Both the position numbers and the translations under genes were made by a program. The notes below the pieces were generated by a model. It worked only from the letters and a program-made list of their open reading frames with translations, searched no databases and was not told the origin of the DNA. A stretch of 64,000 bases of DNA, from assembly GCA_963920525.1 (NCBI GenBank), contig OY986437.1, positions 34,983,563 to 35,047,562 of the forward strand, written 5' to 3'. This document shows, in pieces, positions 43,456 through 55,432 of the stretch. The DNA comes from Dichetophora obliterata. Taxonomy: Eukaryota > Arthropoda > Insecta > Diptera > Sciomyzidae. Within the stretch, counting starts at the first letter, position 1, and each line of letters opens with the position of its first letter.

Positions 43456-45105
43456 ATATAAATAACTTCAACAGCTGCACAAAATCCTATTTTAATTGAT
43501 TAATCAATAACAGATTAAAAAAGCAAAATAGTTTCAGCCATGATAGATTCTTTTTTGTTGTTCCTTTCTCATCGCATTCTCATCGGTTGCAGATTCAGTA
43601 TGAGCTGTCAGTTGCCTTTTGACAGTAATGGCAGTTCGCTCTCAGCCGTGCGACTACCTCTATTCTTCTACCATGATTAAAATAAAACATAAAAAAATAT
43701 TCAATTTAAATGAAGCCTATACAAAAAACTACTATGATAAAAATGAGTAACAAATATTTGATGACTCCTTATTAGTGAAGTTATTTATTAGTGAAAAGAA
43801 CAGAAAAAACACAGTAAAAGAGAACAAAATATGGTTTAATGAAATAAAAGCAGCTGTTATTTTGTCAATGTTTGCTTTTCGTTTTGAGTAGTACTTTTAA
43901 TTTGTTAACTAGGCAATAAATTAGCCTTAGAGAAATAAAAAAAAATAAATAAAATAAAAGTTTGAAAAAATGAAATTTAACTAAGAAAAAAAAAAATCAC
44001 AGTTCATTTTGTGAGCTGGAAAGTATAACGACCAAATAAAATAAGATAAAATAACAAAAATAATACAAAAACTAAACATATAAATAAGCAACCTGAAAAT
44101 TATGCTAATTATATGTTTGCATGTGAAAAAGAGCCGCTTTTAAGTCGCTGACTTTTAGCCCTTTCCCCCTATTTTCTGCCCTCGCCAACAACCATTTATT
44201 TCTCACTTACAATCAGTTGCTGCTTTTGTTATGAACTGTTTGTCAATTTGTCATGTTTGACAGCTTTGTTAACTTAACATTAATTTAACATTTATTTTTT
44301 TTCTAGCTTATTTCTTTTTTTTTCGTTACTCACTCTTCTGGCAGCGCACTATTTTTACGCGACTATCTCGTTATTTAACGGGTCTTTATAAAGCACTACA
44401 ATGTTGTTAACTGGTTTTGCTTTGTTAAAGGTATGTATGCGAGTATGTTTGTGTGTAGGTTTGGTTGTATTTATGTATGGCTTATTTTGTTGTCTTTATT
44501 TTAGCGTTTAAATGCGTGGTTTTGTGTTAGTTTTTTGTCGACTATTTTTTTATTTATTTATGCCTCCGTCTGGCTCCACGCTCTGCCAAGCTTAATTGAC
44601 AGCGTAACGCCTACTAAATTTTGTAGTCTTTTATTTTTATCGAATAGCCGATAAAAATATTAACTCTTGATAGACGGCGATTGAAAAGTCGACTCAATAA
44701 ATTTTTATGAGATAGTTGTGTGTGTGTCTGTACAATAGTTTCTTTAACTTTTTTAGACCCACACTGGCACTTTGCAAAGTTGTGTTTTTTTTTGTGTAAT
44801 TTTGTAATTTTTCTTTTCAGAACGCATAGTTTTCTCTCTTGAAGGTTTTTTGTATGTTTTTTATTTTGATAAATCACAGGTTGTTTTCATAATTGTTATT
44901 AATTATTCAATTATTAATAGCCATCACGTAGAATAGCTGCTATAAATAATCATTTGTGTTTCAACTGTTTTATTTCAGACTCATAAAGTTGATTGATTTT
45001 TGAGGCTTTTTTTGTAAATAGGTTAAAAACTAAAGTTTTGAGTTACTATTTTTAGAAATCAATTGTTTGAACTGTATATCCAAAAATATAAATAGATTTA
45101 ATTAT
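43456..45105. other. Host-like unique DNA, no gene found
   Basis: Moderately G+C-rich near 43560-43680 and 44140-44230, with a GTGTGTGTCTG tract at 44716-44730. No TIRs or known repeats. The open frame on the minus strand at 44614-44877 has no recognised domain. Confidence 0.45.
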
Positions 45106-45349
45106 AAGGGGTATTCACAACAGACTTGAGTAGTTGGATAGATAGGCAAATACTGTAAATTTTGTTTAAGTAAAGTACCATTGTGCCCAAGTACCCATCT
45201 ACCAATCTACTCTAGCTGACCTCCTGACTTGTTTGGGTAGATTGATTTATTGCCAAATTGCGTACTTTTTCCATTTGTTGCCATCTTTTGAAAAAATAGG
45301 CAATAATTGACCTAAGGGCATCAAATTCACATCATTGGTTGTCAATTCG

Positions 45350-45540
45350 TATAGTTACTATCAGCAACTCAACCAAAAACGGGCGTGGTCAAACTCTAAC
45401 TACGCCTACTTTTCAAAAATCATTATAATTCCTGAGTTGTGCATGTTTTTATAATGAAACTTAGTGTTTATGTGCTATGACACCAAGCGGTGGTAGCTAG
45501 TTATATAAATGTTGCCACGCCTACTTTTACCGCTCTTCTA
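45350..45540. mobile_element. Helitron-like repeat fragment
   Basis: AAAACGGGCGTGGTCAAACT, CTACGCCTACTTTTCAAAAA and GTTGCCACGCCTACTTTTAC recur near 50044 and 51064 in the same large element. No terminal sequences are visible. Confidence 0.4.
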
Positions 45541-45735
45541 TATACAGTAAAATCTGAACTAATTTTTGCAAGGCCTGTTCATTGCATCCAGCTTGTTCAC
45601 ATTTTCGAGATTAAATTTTTTTTTATTTTGCTTTTGTTTTGCACCTTTTTTTTTGCTTCTGATCCTTTGAAACATCAGTTTCTAAAACGTTCACTATTTT
45701 GCAGGGACCGCCAGTAACGATTATTGCTATCAATA

Positions 45736-46020
45736 AATCATTTAATAACAGTTATTTTTTTGTCGATATTTTTTCGATCATAAATAATATATATCTTTAG
45801 ACCGTTACTTTTTTCAATCAGAAATAAAAGTTATTTCTTGGTCATTATTTTTTTTCAGAAATAACAGTTGTTTTTTGACCGTTATTTCTTTCAATCAGAA
45901 ATAAAAGTTATTTTTTGGTCGTTTTTTTATCGATCAGAAATAAAAGTTTTTTTTAACCGTTATTTTCTTAGATCAGATATAAAAGTTTTTTTTTCGAACA
46001 GAAGAAAAAAATTGTTTTTT
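45736..46020. repeat. Tandem array of about 50-57-bp units
   Basis: Five to six imperfect copies of CGTTATTTTTTTCAATCAGA then AATAAAAGTTATTTTTTG. The same unit is inverted at 47725-47820 and 48935-49050. Confidence 0.8.
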
Positions 46021-46469
46021 GACTGAAATAATTTCTATCAAAAACTAACATATCCACTAGAGAAAATATGTTTAAATTTTATATTGTGAGAGTGCTGAGA
46101 GCTAATCTCAATTTAAATACTAACCCATTAACCACGGTTGAAGATTTTTTTACCCATAAAAATGCTTCTGCAGAATTGATCATATCTCAGCTCAGTGTTG
46201 AATTTTTTGTTTGTTGCTTTGAGAAAACATAGAGCTATAAATTCTTTTTATAGTGCGTCAAGAAATTTTTACGTTAGCTACTGCATTTTCAAATGCAAAA
46301 GTTTTTAAGTTAAAAATTCAGAAAATTTGTGTTATTAGTAATAAAAATTTATATTTTAAAAAAATGTAAGAGCTCTCTAAGCCAATAAACCAACTATACC
46401 TGCTTTTGATAGAAAATTCATGAACGTTTTTGGATAGATTTTCTTGAATAAATTCGGGGCTGTCAAAAA

Positions 46470-46960
46470 AAAATTATACACCAAAAATGGGTCGCTGAAT
46501 CCGAATCCGTTGTCAGAATTTCAAAATTATAAAATTTTTAAATAATAGGGCTGCCACCTAATTATATGTCTTTTCAATAGTTTTAAACGCCATTTATCAG
46601 TGTTAAGGGGTCGCTGATTTCGAATCTAAGGTCAGAATTTTAAAATTCAAGATGGTGGATAGGGTTGCCACCTTATTTTTTTAGTTTTATAAATTCAGGG
46701 CTGGCAACTTTTAAAATTCTGACTTTAGATTCGAAATCAGCGACCCCTTAACACTAATAAATGAAATTTTTTTTGACAGCCCCGAATTTATAAAACTAAA
46801 AAAATTAAGGTGGCAACCCTATCCACCATCTTGAATTTTAAAATTCTGACTTTAGATTCGAAATCAGAGACCCCTTAACACTGATGAATAATATTTAAAA
46901 CTCTTAAAAAGGCGTATTATTAGGTGGCAATACTGTGGTAAAAATTTGGGTGGCAGCCCT
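46470..46960. repeat. Inverted-pair repeat module, array 2
   Basis: It has the landmarks of array 1: GAATCCGTTGTCAGAATTTC, AATAATAGGGCTGCCACCTA, GATTTCGAATCTAAGGTCAG and AAATTAAGGTGGCAACCCTA. The units occur in both orientations. Confidence 0.8.
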
Positions 46961-46969
46961 AAACTATAT

Positions 46970-47175
46970 CTTAAATTTTAAAACTGTGACACAACTTGCC
47001 GTTAACTTAATCAGCACTTAACTGACAGTTCAACCTTAACCGAACATTGAGAAAGGGCTTTATTGCTAACTGCTGGTTAAAGTTCTGATTAGTGCTTAAC
47101 CGGACATTGAGAAAGCGGCCCTCAGTAAATTTTAACACAACAGTTGTCAGCTGTTGACTCCGCTGAATGCGGGCA
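46970..47175. repeat. Segment of TIR-like motifs
   Basis: CTTAACCGAACATTGAGAAA and GCTTAACCGGACATTGAGAA are a direct repeat about 70 bp apart. The end TTTTAACACAACAGTTGTCA followed by CTCCGCTGAATGCGG matches one end of the MITE at 56785-57167, so a fragment of that family is present. Confidence 0.5.
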
Positions 47176-47822
47176 TAGTGATGAATGACAAATTTTTCGC
47201 AGAAATTAAAATTTCATCGTTTTCTGCAGCCAACTTTACTTTCAAACGCTCTGTCAAAATTGGATTTTCCAACCGCTGAGCGTTGCCGCCGCGTTATTAT
47301 GGTTTGCTTCATATAAATCGTATGGGCATGAGAAATTTTTGACAGATAAAAAACGCTTCCGCTCTGATTTAGGTTTGACTGTATACCTGCTTTTGATAGA
47401 AATTCATGATATTAAACTGTGGTGTCGTTGCAGAAGGGATTCGTGCCCATTTAGAACACATTAACGACGGTTGGGTATTTTTATACCCAACTCATATCTC
47501 GACTACGGTGCAAGATACAAAGTTGAAATTTGATTTGGTAAATCCTGTGATCAATACAAGAAAGCACATACAATTTTAAAAAAGTACGAAGCGCTTGGAA
47601 GCGCGATTAATGGGTTAAAAAAAAACAAAAATGATGAATGGCACTAAAAATTGTAAAATGGTGACAAAAGTTGAAAAATTTTAACGAAAGTTTGAATTTT
47701 ATAAGTATAATAAATACTAGTATAATACAACTCGTAAGATATAACTTTTATTTCTGATCGAAAAAATAACGATAAAAAAAATTTTGTTTCGGATTGAAAA
47801 AATAACGACCATGAAATAACTT

Positions 47823-48931
47823 CCCACTGAACCATCAGCGAAGGTTTTGCGTAGTGTAAGAGTTTTGCGAACGTTTTTGGATTGATTTTTTTTAATTTTT
47901 AATTTTTTGTTTTGTCGCTTAAAAGTGTTTGCAATAAAAGAGTACATTCGTGAAAATTTTACACTTAAATAAAAACTGTACTTCTGTTGCAAAATTAATC
48001 GAAAACTTATTTTGAGTCGAAAAGAATCATTTAGAAGCTTAAAATTCCTCGTACATGAACCATTTTTGTTCAAAAATGAGTTCAGAAATAAATGTTTCTC
48101 GTTTGCATTCTTAAATGGGTTCAAATAATAATAATTTCTTATCATATCAGTAGAATTAATATCTCATAAACGAACCATTTCTTGTTCATAAATGAGTACA
48201 GAAATGAATCATAAATATTACTTTTTTATATAGTAAAATAAGTTAAAAAAGGAATAATTTAAACCTGTGTTGATATTTTTATAATAGTAAATTAAAATGT
48301 TAACCTTCATACAAACGCCATATAAACTTTTTCACCAGTGCGAATTGGTTCTCGCCATAACAGAGAGATGGATGTACTGCTACACGTTCAAAAATCTATT
48401 TTCCTTTTCATCTATCAACAAGACTGTCATAACATTTCAACATTTCTGTCCAAAAATTAAGATCAAGCCCAAATAGAAAGAAAACCACGACAATTTCCGA
48501 GTGCCGAAAAACAACTTTTCTATGGTTCATTTTCGAAGAAAAGGTTCGTTTCTGAGAGGTATTTTCGGCCGGCGATTGATTCAAAAAGGGTTAAAGTCCG
48601 AGTACCGGAAAATAGTTTTTATATGGTTCATTTTTTAACTCATTTTCAAAAAAAAAAGGTTCGTTTCTGTGAGGCATTTTCGTCCGGCGATTGATTCAAA
48701 ACGAGTTCAATACTGAGTGCCGAAAAAAAACTTTTCTATGCTTCTTTTTTTAACTCATTTCTGAACAAAAAAAGGACAATTTATGGTTCTTTTTTAACTC
48801 ATTTCCAAACAAAATAAGGTTAATTTTAGAGAGGCATTTTAGACCGACGAATGATACAAAAAGAGTTTTTTTATGAATTCTACCCGAAAGGTCCATAAAT
48901 GAATTCGAAAACTGTAGTTTTGGTTCACTGG
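47823..48931. mobile_element. TIR element with CCCA(C/G)TGAACCA ends
   Basis: CCCACTGAACCA at about 47827 and the inverse TGGTTCACTGGG near 48931 bound about 1.1 kb, with TT beyond each end. It is nested in the CGTTATTTTTTC arrays. The inside has AACCATTTTTGTTCAAAAAT-type motifs in one orientation on the left and the opposite on the right, plus a three-unit tandem repeat (48495-48880). Confidence 0.65.
48495..48880. repeat. Tandem repeat, three units of about 125 bp
   Basis: Units contain GAGTGCCGAAAAACAACTTT, TATGGTTCATTTTTTAACTC, AAGGTTCGTTTCTGAGAGGC and CCGGCGATTGATTCAAAA. The last unit is decayed. Confidence 0.85.
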
Positions 48932-49829
48932 GTTGTATTTTCGATTGAAACAAATAACGACCAAGAAATACCTTTTATTTCTGATCGAAAAAATAACGGT
49001 CAAAAAATAGCTTTTATGTCTGATCGAAAAAATATCAATCAAAAATAATTGGTTTGAGGTGATTTTTAACTTTAAAGCAGTGATGGCCAAACGCGCACAA
49101 CTATAACTGCTTGCATGTATAGATAACGCTTAAAGCTTTTCACTGCATGAAATCAAACCTTAAAGCATTTTGAAAGCTTTATATAGAAAAATAATAATAA
49201 ACCAACGCGAATTGAAGAATTATGAAATAGCATTAGATAAGATTATTTCTTCAATATACTTACATTATTATGGAATTTTTTTAGCAGTTTTTAGAAAGTC
49301 TATTGTAAACAATATGTGCCTATAAAATAAAATAAACATGAAATAAAACTAATTTAAACTTGCTAACTATAAAAGCAATGATTGTTTTAATGAAAAAGCG
49401 CTGCGTTTTTAAATTATCGAATGTAAGCAAATAAAAATAAGCATCGCATCATCATATTATTCCTTTGGGTGTATGATAACTACGTAATTATATATAAATC
49501 AAGCAAACAAATGGACGTAGCCTTGCCTGCTTCGAGTCTGCTTGCAGACTGAAAGCTTTTTAGCGACGCCAAAATTGATATACCTATACATGGCTGAAAA
49601 AGCTCTTAGCACGACAGCTAATTTTGAGCAACACTGCTTTAAAATCATGACAAAAAAAAATCACGTAAAAAGTGGAATCTCTCTCTAGCTCCCTAATTTG
49701 ATATACATATTTAAAGGATTTAACAACTTTTTATACATGATCTTTTGATCTAAAATTTAAAAAATAATCGTTATTTTCGGTCCCTGTTCAATATTTCAGG
49801 GGTTCAATATATCCAGATTTGATTGTATA

Positions 49830-50278
49830 TAAAATCGTCGTGCGGTGTCTCTTAAGATCTCAGGAACGGTATCACCTAAGACCACCAATTTTACAATATC
49901 TGTTATCAAGGTTAATATCTTGGTTAACAAAAGCAAAATGCCACGCTTTTGCCGCCTACAAATCAATGAAAATGCTATATTTCATACGGTTTGGGCTGTA
50001 TTAGACTACTATTTGGTAATTTCGTTCGTATGGTGACTAAGAATGGGCGTTGTCAAACTAAGTTTACGCCTCATTTTCAGGGGATAAGCGTGGAGCGAAG
50101 CAAAGTGCGCCAGGCATAAGCTAAATTGAGCTGAAATTTTGGCCGTCGATTTTTTTCGAGTACGAGATGGTTTAATGAAAAAATTTTGCCACACCCCCTT
50201 TTACCGTCCTCAAATCAATAAAAATGCTGTATTTCGGACGGTTTTGGCCGTATAAGACTAAATTTTTTAATTTAATTC
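49830..50278 (+). mobile_element. Helitron-like fragment with a 3'-end-like sequence
   Basis: Near 50088 the plus strand reads GTGGAGCGAAGCAAAGTGCG then CCAGGCATAAGCTAA, which resembles the GCGAAGC hairpin and CAGCTAG end of the Helitron at 30732. Flanking repeats (TGCCACGCTTTTGCCGCCTA, TGGGCGTTGTCAAACTAAG) fit. The CTAG end has decayed. Confidence 0.4.
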
Positions 50279-50279
50279 T

Positions 50280-51035
50280 TATGGCCATTTAAAAAAAAAA
50301 AAGTCTACCGTGACCAAAAACTTAAAACTTATTAAAAACTTTTTATTTTATGATATTATTAAGAGAAAAATTTTAATTTTATTAACTTAAGAAATTTCTT
50401 TATAAATTCATTAACCATGATGATCAAATCGTCTGCACTGTTTACAAATGTAGTTTCCTTTTTCGTAAGTGTTTAGTAAATGTTTCGTAAACTTTTTGTT
50501 TTTAAAAAATGGTAGGCATTGGCTAAATGGTTGAGGCAAGAAGAGGACAATATATTTAATTTGTTTGTTAATTACTTAATTACATAATTACTTTACTAAC
50601 TAATTACTTAATTACCCAATTTTAACTCAAAAAATTTTGTGCGTGAGTTACGGCAAATATTTTTTGGAAACTCAATATATGTTTAAATAAACAAAGTCCA
50701 CAGGTTAAGTGGGTGTATTTTGAACCTTCACTGTTTTCCCATTATTTAAAAATTAAAAACAAAAACAAATTATATGGGAAAATTCGCTGAGTTTTTACAA
50801 TCTAAACTTGCTTGTAAAACACACTTCCTTTTTTTGTCGCGTGAGTTACGCCCATATTTACCACTGCCATTCTAAATTAGTTATAGGAACGACAATTTTG
50901 GTAGATCATACCATTACTATGTCTTGTAAGGCATATGTACATAAGAAATTTGTTTACATTAATAGTATAAATTTCCGAGAAAAAAAAGCTTTAAGTCGTA
51001 CGCATGTCGCGTGAGCTACGATGGAAATGCCCATA
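50280..51035. mobile_element. TIR element with TATGGGCAYTTCC ends, copy 1
   Basis: It starts TATGGCCATTT and ends with the inverse of TATGGGCATTTCC. It matches 62838-63616 along its length: ACCGTGACCAAAA, ACCATGATGATCAAATCGTC, GTAAGTGTTTAGTAAATGTT, a TAATTACTTAATTAC tract, then spaced GTGAGTTACG motifs (50642, 50840, 51009). Confidence 0.75.
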
Positions 51036-51485
51036 TGGTTACTTTCGGAAACTGAACTAAAAATGGGCGTGGTCGCACTACAGTTACGCAAGTTCAGATA
51101 CACAAAATTATTTTTTCCGATTGGCATGAAAATTCTTAGATGGCAATAAGGCGGTCTGTGGTAGGAACGTCTGCCCGGGACTACTAGTAAGTGATAAAAT
51201 GCTGCGAAGTTCACGTTAAAAGTAACTTCTATATAAAATAACTTTTTTACGCCCAAGTAATGGCCTAAATTTTTCGCACATAAAATGAGAAAAAATCGGT
51301 GGCAACCCTCTTCCAGCTCTCACTCATTTCTGATCAGCTACATTAACCGGGGAGATCAAACAAACATGCAGCACTGCCCAAAACTATTCTACAAAGTACT
51401 CAATTGCAAATTAGAAAGCGCGCAATAATCAGAAGTACTCAATCTACCCACACTTAACTACCCAAGTTACTGTGAATACCCCTAA

Positions 51486-52021
51486 AGTGTTATTGAGGTT
51501 ATTTTAAACAATATTTTTAGTCTTGTTTTGACCTAAAATATCAAAGGTTAAGAGTGTATTTTTAAAATGTTTCTTTTTTTTTAAGCGTAATTGAAAACAT
51601 TGTATTTGAGGGGGTAGTCTCTTTTCACAACCTTAGGAGTTACAGGGTTAATTAGTATTTTATGACCTAATGCATATTATTTTTTTTAGCAGAAAAACTA
51701 CCTTTCGGGAAGCTTATTTGAAGAACTCATTTGAAAAACAATAAATTTACCTTTCCAATGGTGTATCGACGAACCCAGCCGATTTATCCCTTACCGAGCT
51801 GTGCTCGCGTGAAAACTACTCAATCCGTTAAAAATACTAAATGTCAAGTTTGAGCTCAATTTTCTTAGAATTGCACGTAAAAAATCAAATTTGTTTATAT
51901 GATATATTTTGTTACTTATTCAATTTTCTTTTCAATGACACTAAAATCATTAACATATTTCTAAAACTAAAAGAGTTGTTTGTACTTAAAAAATGAAACT
52001 AAATTGAAAATAAAATTAATG
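51486..52021. other. Gene-free stretch
   Basis: Short A+T-rich gap between two elements; nothing recognised. Confidence 0.4.
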
Positions 52022-52060
52022 TACTACGCCAACAACACTCAGTTTGTACGCCTGTGTATA

Positions 52061-53140
52061 CCCAGTAGTTCGCGGCATCATTGACGAACTTTTCGTAATG
52101 ATTTCTTAAAGGAAGTTTCTGCATGAGCTGCTGGACTTAAAAAAATTCATAGAAAGTATAATGCAAAGTAGCGGTTTAAAGCGCCTAACTTTTTCCACTC
52201 TATTAGAGCACTTTCAAGATATTCATGATTGTTGTAATTCACCGAATCGTTGAGAGGCTAAACTGTAGAGTTCGCAAACTATCGATGGCACTGGCGATAC
52301 TATCGATAATTTCACATTTTCGTGACTATCGATAGTTTTGGACTGACTATGGATGGTATTCGATACTATTTAAATATTCATTGACACCACTGTTTAGGTT
52401 TCATTGCCATTGCTGTCGAATTCATTTGATTTTGACAATTTGGTATAATTTTTTTTGTTTTGTAGAGTGAAAGCTCAGGTTATGTTTCTTATAAATTTAT
52501 GAGCATTGTGCTGATTTGGAAGATGGGTGATAGGTAGTTAGAGGTTGAAAAGATGGAGTAGTTTCGGTGAAGATTTGTTTTAAATTTGCACAGCTCAAAA
52601 CTGACGGGAAACACGCTCGCAGGGAGACTATTCCACAACTTTACCGTACGACTAAAGAACGAATTATCACTACAACGTGAGGTTCTGTGTGGCATCAAGG
52701 CAATAGTAAAGGAGTGGGATTGGACAGCTGCTCCAGTGGACCTGGAAAACATACGGTGTGGTGGCGTCAGGCTATTACAAAAGCAACATTACGTCGATTT
52801 CCAATAGAGTTGAGAGAGGATGAAATATTTTTATCCCCTATCAAATATATCGCACGACGTTGAATTCGGTCCAGAAGCAAGTTTCGACTTTAATTCCTTG
52901 ACGAATTCTCTTTATATTGCTGTCTACTTTTCGTTAACGAAACTTCCTCAATATTTCGATATTGGGTTCGTGCATGAAAAATCCCGACGTTTCTGCATTG
53001 CGTCTTGCACGAATTTGGAACATTAATATGAAATTTTCGTCAATGAAATGTATGGCCAAATCAGCATGTTTCGTCAAGGATCAAGAAAAATCCTACATGA
53101 TTCATTTGAGATTCCTTCAAGACTGGAACTACCTACTGGG
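52061..53140. mobile_element. TIR element with CCCAGTAGTTC ends, copy A
   Basis: CCCAGTAG at 52061 and CTACTGGG ending 53140 are flanked by TA (52059-52060, 53141-53142). Comparison with the uninterrupted family member at 41882 shows the insertion point. It contains, on the minus strand, the C-terminal end of a LINE reverse-transcriptase ORF, and near its left end several TATCGATA motifs. Copy B lies inverted at 56025-57469. Confidence 0.8.
52480..52910 (-). pseudogene. LINE reverse-transcriptase ORF, C-terminal fragment (copy A)
   Basis: The minus strand gives, with shifts, LDRIQRRAIYLIGDKNISSS, then RRNVAF, then an 87-codon frame with FSRSTGAAVQSHSFTIALMP, RTSRCSDNSFFSRTVKLWNS and LPASVFPVSFELCKFKTN. 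The order QxRAxxLIGD, HRRNVAxLxLF, then SFFPRTxxLWNSLPxSVFP is the usual end of non-LTR reverse transcriptases of the Jockey/CR1 kind; the clade cannot be settled. The catalytic domain is absent. It sits inside a TIR element present twice, so the fragment was captured before that element moved. Confidence 0.7.
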
Positions 53141-53459
53141 TATTTTAATATAAACACTTTCAACTTCTCACACAAGCAGAAAGCGCGCTCTACAAACACC
53201 AATAAGCTCAAGAAACTACTTTGTAAAGCGTTGAATCAGCGTTTACTATGATAAAAATAAACTCGGCAAAGCTGCCTTATGAAACAGCGTCAGCCAAAGC
53301 GTCCACTATGAATGCGGCCTTAGAACTGACATTTCAAGCTGTAAGAATACAACAAACTTTGTTGTATCAAAAACATTGGTTTCTTAATATAAATAAAAGT
53401 TGAAAGTGTTTATATTAAAAAGTTTTCAGGCGTACGAACTGAGTGTTGTTGGGGTAGTA

Positions 53460-55432
53460 CAGTGTTTTTTACGCGTAATATTTGCGACTCTATTGTAAAT
53501 TTTAGTTACAATAAATAAATTTTAGTTACTCTTATAAATAGTATTGTGTTAACTAACTGTTAAGTATGTAATATTTTGCTTTCAAAAAAATAAAAAGAAA
53601 TAAACTAAAATTTTAAAAAATGATAATAAATAAACTAGACATTTTAAAACATACTGATCAAAATTACTATAAGCCTAAGACTTAGTCCACAACAACAGAT
53701 ATATGATTTTATTATAGTTGAAAAATGGAGAAAAGTGCAGCATCTGAGGCATGGCTGTGTGGAAAGCAAGTTCTTGTGGAATTGAGGTTGATATTTCGAT
53801 AACGTTTCTTACTGCCTTGCCTTTTTTTTAATGCAAATAAATTTAAACTAAATTTGTACATATTTTAAACATTGAATAATTTTTTGAAGGCTATGGCAAT
53901 GATTTATTTACCGCATTTAATAAAGACAACAATAAATAACTACAGTAAAAAAATAACAGCAAAAAATAAATGTCATTAATAACTACAAAAATGACAAAAT
54001 AAAATTTCGCCTGAAATTTACATTTGAATCAATTAAATAAATCTTGGCGCACACATGTTGAATAATTAATTGCTGTGAAACAGCCGCGGGCGACACAAGC
54101 ATGACAGGGCACAAATAAACGACAGCAGCAGCAACATCAGCAACAACAACAACAACAAAAACACACTTGATTTAACCATAATAATAACAAGCTAAACCAT
54201 TTTTATATGAGTGGCAAAAAAAAAAAAAGACAAAAAGAAAAGCAAAATTCAAGACTCAATGAAATAAATAAAACTTAAAATTCGCCAGCCTAAATGAAGT
54301 CATAAATTAATGCAATAGACCTCCAGACAGAAAATCATGCAGCAATAGACAGACGGCAGCAAAAACAGCAAAAACAACAACAACAACAGCAGTTGCAGCC
54401 CACTTACAAAAATCGACATTTATAACAAAAATCTATGAAAAGATTTAAAAAGTAGCTGCAAAACAAACTTTATGACGGCACGATTGCTGCAAAAAGTGGC
54501 AGCAAATTTACAACAAAGGCGATTGAAATCGTTAAAATCGCATTGAACAGAATCTGATATGAGCGCAAGTTTGAAGAATAACTAAGCTGCGCATGCGCAC
54601 TTAATTTAATTGAACGTCGCACACTAAATGGCTGTGAGTGCGGCAATGTGGATGTGAAGCAAGATAACTTTATCGCTCAAGTAGCTATGAAAAATAAAAA
54701 AACAGAAAAGGCCTTAAGTTAAATGAAAATCCTTTCGGAGTTTCGGATTAAATGATTATCAGCTTTAAATCTTTACAATCTACAAGCAGTTAATTTTCTA
54801 CAAAAATTTGTATTGCGCATTTTAAAATAGTCATTTATTATCGAGTTATAAAATTCATAAACAAAAATGAAATATGTCTTAAAATAATCAAACTTAAATC
54901 TTCAATATCATTTGAATGGTTATGTTTACGGAAAAAATATCAGAGTTGTTTTTGTAGAGCATTAAATTTACTACAAAATTCTTGGAAAACATTTTTCTGT
55001 ACAATCAGTTAATGATGCGATACAAAAAACTGCGATGCGGAGCATTTTACCATTAAAGTTAAGAGCTCATATTTGGTGAAATTTTTTTAAGGTGTCTGCA
55101 ACAAATTTTTCCGTGTCACTTTTAAAAAAATTGATTTGATTTTTTGAAACACTCTAGTATATAAGGATACGGGGAAAAAATATTTTATTGATAACATTCT
55201 AAGAACACCCGTTTATAACCCCATGCAAGGTTAATGAATCGGTGTTTTATACTGTTAATTTTACCTGTAAGTTCTGGTTTATGTATTAAAAAATATAATT
55301 CCACAATATCGTTTTTTTTTTAAATGACACAAATGCTCTCGAAAGCTTAATAAAAGTGCTTAAATGTCTAACTTAGTTTGCTATAACTGCTTTACCACTT
55401 CAGATAGAGAGCTGAAAATGAACATATTAGTA
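53460..55432. other. Host-like unique DNA, no gene found
   Basis: From about 54050 it contains CAG/CAA runs (54125-54165, 54357-54395), a perfect palindrome at 54588-54599 and no element ends. The first part (53460-54000) is A+T-rich and featureless, apart from a 25-codon frame from ATG at 53725. Confidence 0.45.
54588..54599. promoter_or_regulatory. TGCGCATGCGCA palindrome (NRF1/Ewg-type site)
   Basis: A perfect copy of the palindrome bound by NRF1 in vertebrates and its fly relative Erect wing, in host-like unique DNA. A single short match may be chance, though CpG-rich 12-mers are rare in sequence this A+T-rich. Confidence 0.35.

Larger units (their letters stand above)
45543..49826. mobile_element. 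TIR element with subterminal CGTTATTTTTTC arrays
   Basis: The left end TACAGTAAAATCTG and right end (inverse of TACAATCAAATCTGG) have TA on both outer sides. The termini resemble pogo/Tc1-class ends. Inside the left end is a tandem array (45736-46020), with the same units inverted at 47725-47820 and 48935-49050. The element has collected an inverted-pair array (46470-46960) and a TIR element (47823-48931). Confidence 0.5.
45109..51482. mobile_element. PIF/Harbinger-like ends enclosing 6.4 kb of nested elements
   Basis: GGGGTATTCACA at 45109 and its inverse ending 51482 are flanked by TAA on both sides (45106-45108 and 51483-51485). The inverted similarity continues for about 30 bp (ACTTGAGTAGTT against ACTTGGGTAGTT, then GGTAGATTG). 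Most of the inside is later material: TIR elements at 45543-49826, 47823-48931 and 50280-51035, and Helitron-like pieces. No Harbinger transposase or Myb-like gene was seen. Confidence 0.65.
52024..53457. mobile_element. TIR element, family CTACCC..ACGCCTG, copy 2, with nested element
   Basis: Ends and TA flanks (52022-52023 and 53458-53459) match those of 41882-42609. Its right half (53140-53457) aligns with 42325-42609 (CTCACACAAGCAGAA, CTCGGCAAAGCTGC, GAATGCGGCCTTAGAA). A second element (52061-53140) sits between the left tip and that part, and much of the original left half is deleted. Confidence 0.8.
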
